DNA from: an uncultured Lachnospiraceae bacterium
GTDB taxonomy: Bacteria; Bacillota; Clostridia; Lachnospirales; Lachnospiraceae
Length of the DNA stretch: 38,597 bases
Direction of reading: 5' to 3'
Assembly: GCA_951800145.1 (NCBI GenBank)
Contig: CATOJE010000032.1
Span: forward strand, 1-38,597
Shown here: piece after piece, positions 33,311 through 38,597 of the stretch
Layout of the letters: each line of letters opens with the position of its first letter
Position numbering within the stretch: the stretch's first letter is position 1
Notes under the pieces: generated by a model
What the model saw: only the letters and a program-made list of their open reading frames with translations
Databases searched by the model: none
What the model was told of the DNA's origin: nothing
Made by a program: the position numbers and the translations under genes

Positions 33311-34246
33311 TTACCAGACCATGGCCGAAACCTCTAAGGTATCGTGCTCTGGCCATGGATCATATAGCCCGATTTCAAAGGCCTTTGCCTTACCTGCTTT
33401 CAAATTATCCAGAAATGTATTTTTCATATAGACAATCTCCCCGTCCTTCCGGAAAACAACGGATATATTTACCAAACCAATCTCTTCTGCATAATGGTTC
33501 ACGATCTCACCGGTCACTGTGCTTTCCATGCCAGTGCTCTTTTTTGACACATTCTTTATCTCAAAATCCGTTGTTTTTGCACCCAGGCTGGTAAGCGTAG
33601 CCGGATCCCATTCAGACAGATCGATGTCAAAGGTAATCTCCGCCTCTTTCGTCACATCCGCCGCCGGCATAGTAAGCATTCCGCAAAGAGTAATGGTGTC
33701 TTCCGGCATTACATCACTGCCAACCTGCTCCTCTGTGGCTGAAATATTCCCATCCCCATCTCTTACAGTGACCATCAAACGGGGAAACCTTGCAATCTGT
33801 TCTTGATTTGGATTATGTATTACCCCACAAAAATTAACATATGCCGTATCATCATCGCTCGGCTTAACATACCAACCAAAATCAACTAACTCCAGCGGCT
33901 GGGGTGAGGTCTCGAAGTCATCTGCAGAAGATGATTCTCTGTTTTGAGAAGGCGGTTCACTGCTGTCTGAATGCGGCTCACTGCTCTTTGACGGCGACTC
34001 TCCGCTGTCTGAACGCGGCTCACTGCTCTTCGACAGCGACTCTCCGCCGTCTGAATGCGGCTCACTGCTGTTAACAGGAGTCCGATCCGGATCGGCATAG
34101 GATGCCGCAGTCTCTGCTTCAATCATCGCGCTCCCGTCAGGTTCTGTCCCGGCAGCATCCGAAGCTCCCCTGCCGCTGCATGCGGTGAAAAATAAAAGCA
34201 AAGCAGCAATCCATGCAGCCAGCCATCCTTTTCTTCGCTTCCTCAT
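33311..34246 (-). CDS. Repeat-bearing lipoprotein, unknown function
   Basis: A 311-residue predicted lipoprotein with signal peptide (WIAALLLFFTAC, Cys23). A Ser/Glu/Asp-rich linker holds three 14-residue repeats (SSEPHSDGGESLSK and variants, residues ~60-101). The C-terminal ~200 residues form beta-rich domains with FCGVIHNPN and VTGEIVNHYAEEIGLVNISV, a pattern similar to FxLYD-type surface domains. It is 20 bp downstream of the SEC-C gene and upstream of the zinc-ribbon gene, suggesting a three-gene operon. Confidence 0.7.
   Translation of the reverse strand: MRKRRKGWLAAWIAALLLFFTACSGRGASDAAGTEPDGSAMIEAETAASYADPDRTPVNSSEPHSDGGESLSKSSEPRSDSGESPSKSSEPHSDSSEPPSQNRESSSADDFETSPQPLELVDFGWYVKPSDDDTAYVNFCGVIHNPNQEQIARFPRLMVTVRDGDGNISATEEQVGSDVMPEDTITLCGMLTMPAADVTKEAEITFDIDLSEWDPATLTSLGAKTTDFEIKNVSKKSTGMESTVTGEIVNHYAEEIGLVNISVVFRKDGEIVYMKNTFLDNLKAGKAKAFEIGLYDPWPEHDTLEVSAMVW
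33944..34069 (-). repeat. 42-bp coding tandem repeats in lipoprotein linker
   Basis: Three in-frame 42-bp units encode SSEPHSDGGESLSK, SSEPRSDSGESPSK and SSEPHSDSSEPPSQ. This probably represents a length-variable extracellular linker. Confidence 0.8.
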
Positions 34247-34265
34247 AATCGCGCCTCCTTATTCA

Positions 34266-35573
34266 TTAAGAGTACCGGGACATTTTTCGCCTGCATTTTT
34301 CTACTTCACGATAGATCTCTTTTTCTCCGCTCTCCTTCAGTAACCGCCGCAAGATCTCGATCCATTCTCTGCTAAAATAGTGAATGCTGTATTTTTGATC
34401 ATATTCCTCAAAAGATTTTATCCCTTCCTCCTTTGCCCTGGCCCAAAACCGTTCAAATGCCAGACTTAAATACTCTCTGCGGCGTTTTTCTTCCTTCTTT
34501 TCATCTCTCATCCAAATAAGACCAGGACGATGCATCAATCCCAGATAAAGAAGCTTATCGATCTCAATACTCTCCCTGTCGAAATAATCAGCCAGATATA
34601 CTCTGCCCGGCAGCCGTTCATCCCCTGTATAAGGATAGCGCTCCAGCCACTTTGCCCGCTCACTGGCGCTTTCAATAGCATCCATGGGATCCTTCGGCTT
34701 ATTCAAGCAGCAATGCTTATATTTCTTTCCGCTCCCGCATGGGCAAGGATCATTTCTCCCGATTTTGCCGGATGACGTCCGCCTCGCAGGCTGGTTCAGC
34801 TCCCGCATTAGCTTTTGATCCAGCTTTTTCATCTCAGCTTCTGTTCCAGAAGCCTCCTGAAACATTGCCCAGGATTTCAGTTCCTGGACAATATCGATTG
34901 ATGGCTTACAGAAATGCCGTTCATCCTCTTTGTACTCAAACATTTTATCGATACAAAAATCATATTCCTCTTCGCCCGCATCTCCATATAATTCCTCATC
35001 CAGTATATACCGTATTTCCGGCAGCATATCCACAAAATGACATTTACAGATCATGTCAATTACTGAATTATAAAAATAACTGAAACTTTTTCCTTTGTAT
35101 ACACTCTCCCGAATAAAACTTTTCCACTCTCCTTCTTCCAAATCACCGTCGAGGTAAAGCTGTCCCATTACATGCAGAATATCTCCCCTGACAAATCCGT
35201 CAATCTCCTCATTGACCGCGGTCTGTTTCAAAAGCTCTATATCTCCATTATAGGTATGATAAAGAATACTATCCAGACCATTGGTTATCAGATCTCCCAG
35301 CAGATAATCCACCACGTCCTCCGAAAGTGAAACGAGCCGGATTATCTCCGGGAAACATTCCCGATCCTGAAACTGCCCCAGCAAAAACAGCCCGTAGAAA
35401 TGGAGCTGATAATCTTCATCCAGCTCATCCGTTTCCTCTATGGCCTTCTCGATAGCGCCGCGTAAATAGGGAATCGCTTCCTCCTTCTGCTCGATTATCT
35501 GCTTTATATCCTCCACAAGAAATTTTTTATTTTCATATGTGATCGCTTCGATTGCTCTCTCTAGTTCATTCAT
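34266..35573 (-). CDS. DUF1186/SEC-C motif protein
   Basis: A 435-residue protein. The N-terminal ~250 residues are helical repeats of the DUF1186 type (LHFYGLFLLGQFQDRECFPE then IIRLVSLSEDVVDYLLGDLI). It is followed by a SEC-C zinc motif, GRNDPCPCGSGKKYKHCC (~273-290), and a ~140-residue C-terminal helical region. SEC-C motifs bind zinc and often mediate contact with nucleic acids or SecB-like partners; the actual role is unknown. The ATG at 35573 heads the cluster with the lipoprotein and zinc-ribbon genes. Confidence 0.8.
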   Translation of the reverse strand: MNELERAIEAITYENKKFLVEDIKQIIEQKEEAIPYLRGAIEKAIEETDELDEDYQLHFYGLFLLGQFQDRECFPEIIRLVSLSEDVVDYLLGDLITNGLDSILYHTYNGDIELLKQTAVNEEIDGFVRGDILHVMGQLYLDGDLEEGEWKSFIRESVYKGKSFSYFYNSVIDMICKCHFVDMLPEIRYILDEELYGDAGEEEYDFCIDKMFEYKEDERHFCKPSIDIVQELKSWAMFQEASGTEAEMKKLDQKLMRELNQPARRTSSGKIGRNDPCPCGSGKKYKHCCLNKPKDPMDAIESASERAKWLERYPYTGDERLPGRVYLADYFDRESIEIDKLLYLGLMHRPGLIWMRDEKKEEKRRREYLSLAFERFWARAKEEGIKSFEEYDQKYSIHYFSREWIEILRRLLKESGEKEIYREVEKCRRKMSRYS

Positions 35574-35635
35574 AATCTTAGCTCCTTATCTGCGTATTTT
35601 ATAGATACCCCATCGCATTCATAGCAAACATAATT

Positions 35636-36076
35636 TTAAGTATCGATTCGAACCATTTCACAGATCGCTTTGTTTCTGTAAACCAAATCTTCCCTGACTG
35701 TAAAACCACGTTTTTCCCAAAAATCATTTCCACCTTGATTCCTGTCAAAGACAACTAATGCAACCTTGTGAATGCCGCACTGCTTTAATGCCTGCAATGC
35801 GGCATCCACCAGCTGACTTGCTATCCCCTGCCTTCGATATTTTGGATGTACCGCCGTATGATAGATATAGCCTCTTCTCCCGTCATTCCCCGCCATAATT
35901 ACACCAACAAGCTCATCGCCATTTTCAGCAACAAAGCAAGTGCCTGGATTCCGCTTTATAAATACATCAATGCCGCTTCTGGAATCGTCCAGATTATTTA
36001 GTCCCATTCCTGCACATGACATCCAGAGATCATATACGGCATCGTAATCATCGATGGTCATCGCTCTTATGTTCAT
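35636..36076 (-). CDS. GNAT family N-acetyltransferase
   Basis: A 146-residue single-domain GNAT enzyme. Acetyl-CoA binding motif A is seen as TAVHPKYRRQGIASQLVDAA, preceded by the beta-4 strand GYIYHTA and followed by VALVVFDRNQGGNDFWEKRG. The substrate is unknown (a RimI-like small enzyme or metabolite acetyltransferase). I begin at the ATG at 36076 because GGAGGAG precedes it; four extra codons to 36088 would include that site. It is monocistronic. Confidence 0.9.
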   Translation of the reverse strand: MNIRAMTIDDYDAVYDLWMSCAGMGLNNLDDSRSGIDVFIKRNPGTCFVAENGDELVGVIMAGNDGRRGYIYHTAVHPKYRRQGIASQLVDAALQALKQCGIHKVALVVFDRNQGGNDFWEKRGFTVREDLVYRNKAICEMVRIDT

Positions 36077-36284
36077 CTTCTCCTCCATGATTCGTAATCA
36101 ATATCGCCAGATTCCTATCCTATGCCTGCATAAACTTTAAAAATAATATTAGGACTGCTTCTATTATAAATGTAGAGTGAAAAAAGGACAAGTCATATTT
36201 CCATTATCTTAATCGTTTCCATTTGAACAGGATTCGGTTTACAAGGCCTGAATGTTCCGCTCTTAGTTAGTGAAGAATATGTAA

Positions 36285-36322
36285 ATAAATTGAGGAATGC
36301 GACATGCTTGTTGTCACATTCC
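36285..36322 (-). terminator. Putative terminator of the RiPP operon
   Basis: GGAATGTGACA and TGTCGCATTCC pair (one G-T) and are followed on the minus strand by a T-rich stretch (TCAATTTATTT). It lies 12 bases after the nitroreductase stop. The rest of 36089-36284 shows no gene. Confidence 0.65.
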
Positions 36323-36333
36323 CCATGCTATAA

Positions 36334-36921
36334 CTAAAATCTTAAAATCCTATGGTTTTTACGTGCTTTCCCTGCGGGATGCTTATCACCTGCTTTTGGA
36401 TAGCCTAACAAGAGCTGCATGACAGCATAATAATCTGTGCGGATTTCCCATTTACGCAAAATTTCCTTTCCGTAGCTGTCTGCAAAGGCTGTCCAGCCTT
36501 GCCCGATATAACAAGAGCCAATCCCCAAAGAATCCGCTGCCAGCATCATATTTTCAGCGGCAACTGCGCAATCATCTACGGAAAAGAGAAAATTTTTCGG
36601 GGCAAACATTGTAATGACGGTAGGTGCGTCATAAAAAGCATTTACCAGCTCAGGGTCATCTGCAATACTTGGCTGTTCCTTCGACACATAGCTTTTCGCC
36701 GTTGCCATATGGGGGTTCGAATTTGCCCGTTTGATTTTCCCTAACCGTTCATTCACTTCTTTGTCTTGGCATACTGCAAAAATCACTCCCTGCTTCCCGC
36801 CTGCACTTGGAGCATAAAGCCCCGCCTGTAATATCTGCTGTAAAAGCTCTTCATCTATCTGCCTTTCGTCAAAACGCCTGATTGCACGGCGGTGTAAAAT
36901 AGTCTGCATGGTTTCATTCAT
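36334..36921 (-). CDS. Nitroreductase family protein in RiPP operon
   Basis: A 195-residue FMN-dependent nitroreductase fold protein. RRAIRRFDERQIDEELLQQI and LQAGLYAPSAGGKQ form the FMN phosphate-binding N-terminus, and SLGIGSCYIGQGW plus LLLGYPKAGDKHPAGKARKN the C-terminal part. The ATG at 36921 lies two bases after the radical SAM stop (TGATTATG) with GGAGG overlapping the upstream gene end, so it is translationally coupled. In RiPP pathways such proteins can oxidise azolines to azoles (SagB/McbC) or reduce dehydro-residues; which applies here is not known. It may alternatively be a general oxidoreductase. Confidence 0.88.
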   Translation of the reverse strand: MNETMQTILHRRAIRRFDERQIDEELLQQILQAGLYAPSAGGKQGVIFAVCQDKEVNERLGKIKRANSNPHMATAKSYVSKEQPSIADDPELVNAFYDAPTVITMFAPKNFLFSVDDCAVAAENMMLAADSLGIGSCYIGQGWTAFADSYGKEILRKWEIRTDYYAVMQLLLGYPKAGDKHPAGKARKNHRILRF

Positions 36922-36923
36922 AA

Positions 36924-37958
36924 TCAAACAACCTCCTTCCAGCATTGCGGATCAGCCCCATAAAAATTCCCGTCCTTCCCACTTGCTACTGCAGGGCAGC
37001 CACGGCAGAATGCAAGCAGCTCACACTTGGAGCATTTCTCAAATTTTGTATAATCACGATATGCTTCCATTTGGCAAACCCAGATATCCGCAAGACGGTC
37101 ATGAAATACATTTCCGACTTTGCTGCCCTGTACCCGGCGGCAGGCGTAGACATCTCCTGTTGGTAAGATTGTCATGTGACAGTTGCCACAATTACAGCCT
37201 CCGTATATCATGCCGTCCTGTGCGTCCTCCGGGATTTTGAAAATCCCCTTTTCATACTCATAAAGCGTCCAAAGGTGATCCTTTTTATTAAAATAGGTGT
37301 GACAGCCCTCCGCCTCATATTTCTGAAATTTATTATCGCATATATTAAGCAACTCCCGGTATTCAAGTGGAGAAATACCCGTGTCCTTTTCTTCACTGGT
37401 GGGGCAATAACGGGCAAAAGCAAACACATCGGCGCCAGCAGAAACAACCGTATCCATGATATGGGGAATTTCCCTGATGTTCCTGCCAGATACCGTAGTC
37501 ATAATGACAGAACGAATCCCCGCCTTTTTGATACAAGCTATTTTTTCAAGAGTACAATCAAAAGAACCCGGTTTACGAAACCAATCATGGGTATCCTTCA
37601 TTCCGTCAAGGGATAGCTGGTATTTTTGACAGCCATATGATTTTAATTTTTGGCAAACCTCATCTGATAAATGAAAGGGATTTCCTAAAATCGCAAATGG
37701 GATTTCATGCTCTTTTATCAGAGTAAGAAGCCGCCAAAAATCCCGGTGCAAAATAGGGTCGCCGCCAGTGATATAAAAGTAAGGCAGCCTCCCATAAACC
37801 TCACAAAAATCAAGACAGTTGTAAAAAGTTTCCTTCATTTGCGCCCAATCCATTGTATCCAGCCTTTTGCAATTATTCTCAGAAAAAATGTAGCAGTGCT
37901 TACAGCGTTGGTCGCACTCGTCCGTAATATGCCACTGAAAAGCAAAGTATTGCTTCAT
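36924..37958 (-). CDS. Radical SAM/SPASM peptide maturase
   Basis: A 344-residue enzyme. The radical SAM motif is CDQRCKHCY (Cys15, 19, 22), followed by FYITGGDPILH and YQLSLDGMKDTHDWFRKPGS. The C-terminal SPASM region has CNCGNC, ILPTGDVYACRR, and CSKCELLAFCRGCP then CW, enough cysteines for two auxiliary Fe-S clusters. Such enzymes install thioether or C-C links in ribosomal peptides. It lies 120 bp downstream of a precursor with ACG repeats and is coupled to a nitroreductase. It resembles the family I recall as the ACGX-system maturase (not verified). The ATG follows GGGAGG. Confidence 0.92.
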   Translation of the reverse strand: MKQYFAFQWHITDECDQRCKHCYIFSENNCKRLDTMDWAQMKETFYNCLDFCEVYGRLPYFYITGGDPILHRDFWRLLTLIKEHEIPFAILGNPFHLSDEVCQKLKSYGCQKYQLSLDGMKDTHDWFRKPGSFDCTLEKIACIKKAGIRSVIMTTVSGRNIREIPHIMDTVVSAGADVFAFARYCPTSEEKDTGISPLEYRELLNICDNKFQKYEAEGCHTYFNKKDHLWTLYEYEKGIFKIPEDAQDGMIYGGCNCGNCHMTILPTGDVYACRRVQGSKVGNVFHDRLADIWVCQMEAYRDYTKFEKCSKCELLAFCRGCPAVASGKDGNFYGADPQCWKEVV

Positions 37959-38000
37959 GTTGTATCCTCCCTTTGGCAGCCATTTAATATTTATCTAAAA

Positions 38001-38060
38001 CCGATACTATCGGATTTTATTTGAAAATATCTCCGGCAGGACAGCAGCCCCGCCGGAGAT
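38001..38060 (-). terminator. Attenuator-like hairpins between precursor and maturase genes
   Basis: ATCTCCGGC and GCCGGAGAT (38029-38060) form a 9+ bp stem, followed on the minus strand by ATTTTC. A second small hairpin, CCGAT-AGT-ATCGG (38001-38013), is followed by TTTTAG. Their place between a peptide precursor and its enzymes suggests partial termination that gives more precursor than maturase transcript. Confidence 0.6.
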
Positions 38061-38078
38061 TGTTGGAATTAAAGCTCC

Positions 38079-38354
38079 TTATTTGTCGGTCGCCCCACAG
38101 GCAGAACCGCAAGCGGCGGGCTTTTCCTCTGGTTTGTCGCCAGCTCCGCAGGCAGAACCGCAAGCAGTAGGCTTTTCCTCTGGTTTGTCGCCAGCTCCGC
38201 AGGCAGAACCGCAAGCAGTGGGCTTTTCCTCCGGTTTGTCGCCAGCTCCGCAGGCAGAACCGCAAGCAGCGGGCTTTTCCTCTGGTTTGTCGCCAGCTCC
38301 ACAGGCAGATATAGCAGATTTTTCATTCCAACCAGTTAAATTTGAGAGTGCCAT
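38079..38354 (-). CDS. Repeat-containing RiPP precursor peptide (ACG repeats)
   Basis: A 91-residue peptide with a short 16-residue N-terminal leader (MALSNLTGWNEKSAIS), followed by four exact 17-residue units (ACGAGDKPEEKPxACGS, x = A or T) and a final ACGATDK. There are nine cysteines, each in an Ala-Cys-Gly context. The ATG at 38354 follows GGAGGT with 8-base spacing and lies only ~23 bases after the stop of an upstream membrane protein gene. It is followed by a hairpin, then the radical SAM/SPASM and nitroreductase genes. It resembles the 'ACGX-repeat' peptides I recall from in silico radical SAM surveys. Each repeat is a likely modification and perhaps release unit; the mature product is unknown. 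Confidence 0.88.
   Translation of the reverse strand: MALSNLTGWNEKSAISACGAGDKPEEKPAACGSACGAGDKPEEKPTACGSACGAGDKPEEKPTACGSACGAGDKPEEKPAACGSACGATDK
38103..38306 (-). repeat. Four 51-bp coding tandem repeats in the precursor gene
   Basis: Each 51-bp unit encodes one 17-residue ACGAGDKPEEKP(A/T)ACGS block. The units are nearly identical in DNA as well as protein, which indicates recent duplication or homogenisation and likely copy-number variation among strains. Confidence 0.95.
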
Positions 38355-38377
38355 TTTTCAATACCTCCATTGTGAAT

Positions 38378-38597
38378 TTAGGAATCTTCTTGTTCCTTAA
38401 GTACATTGTACGGCATGATGAAAACGAAAAAAAGTACGCACAAATCTATTACTTGGTCACCTTTTTGTAACTCCTCTTGAATGGAAGTGATTGTTATATT
38501 ACTCAACTTTCCCACCAATAAAGCTGGTGCAAATGCTTGAATTACCAAGCAAAAAATGTAATAAATTGGTGTATTGACATTAAAACAGCACCTAATC
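38378..38597 (-). CDS. C-terminal end of a membrane protein (partial, cut by window edge)
   Basis: An open frame runs from the right edge to a TAA at 38378-38380 (72 residues). It has two hydrophobic segments (YYIFCLVIQAFAPALLV and VIDLCVLFFVFIMP) separated by a charged, amphipathic region, and a short hydrophilic tail. It has no start inside the window. The precursor's ribosome site begins about ten bases after its stop, so it is probably the upstream gene of the RiPP operon, possibly a transporter, but the family cannot be told from this piece. Confidence 0.55.
   Translation of the reverse strand, partial: IRCCFNVNTPIYYIFCLVIQAFAPALLVGKLSNITITSIQEELQKGDQVIDLCVLFFVFIMPYNVLKEQEDS

Noticed and set aside
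38103-38306. Regular 51-bp repeats considered as a CRISPR array
   Set aside because: No unique spacers; the whole unit is repeated and in frame with a peptide.
38083-38400. Plus-strand open frame across the 51-bp repeats giving a repetitive peptide
   Set aside because: It is antisense to the precursor gene, which has the ribosome site and operon context; repeats keep both strands open.

Overview
The window looks like a chromosomal segment of a gut-type Clostridium (Lachnospiraceae-like Firmicute). This is inferred from strong AGGAGG-type ribosome binding sites, the hisS-aspS pair, the GGGtGRT / NifU-like scaffold pair typical of Clostridia, and dispersed palindromic intergenic repeats. No rRNA or tRNA gene was seen.

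Layout. (1) 1-5972: the leader end of a CRISPR array (four identical 38-bp repeats, cut by the left edge) and a compact type III-A (Csm) operon on the minus strand, cas6-cas10-csm2-csm3-csm4. No csm5, csm6/other ring nuclease effector, cas1 or cas2 is visible. The HD nuclease motif of Cas10 has decayed while its GGDD cyclase motif is intact. A separately promoted cysteine-rich micro-ORF lies between csm4 and the CRISPR leader. (2) 6126-9850: a heterodimeric ABC exporter. (3) 9900-12786: a secreted FMN/FAD lipoprotein reductase and a TetR regulator, with a clean palindrome overlapping the downstream edge of the reductase promoter. (4) 12940-20120, mostly plus strand: a DUF362 Fe-S protein, a YihY/BrkB membrane protein, a DUF998-like membrane protein, a small coiled-coil protein (minus), a YyaL-type thioredoxin-domain protein and an APH-like kinase homologue. 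(5) 20190-25765: a genomic scrapyard holding decayed macrodomain and SirTM sirtuin genes, two broken copies of a RelA/SpoT-like + DUF6718 pair, and an IS200 TnpA fragment. Between the broken copies sits an AT-rich, apparently intact two-gene cassette: a coiled-coil protein with an Lcl_C/DUF1566-like fold, and an LRAT-domain (NlpC/P60 superfamily) enzyme with a long coiled coil. (6) 25717-32384: GGGtGRT operon, MATE exporter, aspS and hisS with a consensus promoter. (7) 32428-36076: a zinc-ribbon membrane protein, a repeat-bearing lipoprotein, a DUF1186/SEC-C protein and a GNAT acetyltransferase. (8) 36285-38597: a RiPP-type operon with the end of a membrane protein, a precursor peptide with four exact-length 17-residue ACG-containing repeats, a radical SAM/SPASM maturase and a nitroreductase.

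The most interesting candidates for undescribed biology are the LRAT + Lcl_C/coiled-coil cassette, the repeat-peptide/radical SAM/nitroreductase operon, and the stripped-down Csm locus that should make cyclic oligoadenylate but carries no recognisable effector here. All functional statements are from reading the translated sequence and from knowledge of the families; no database search was run.
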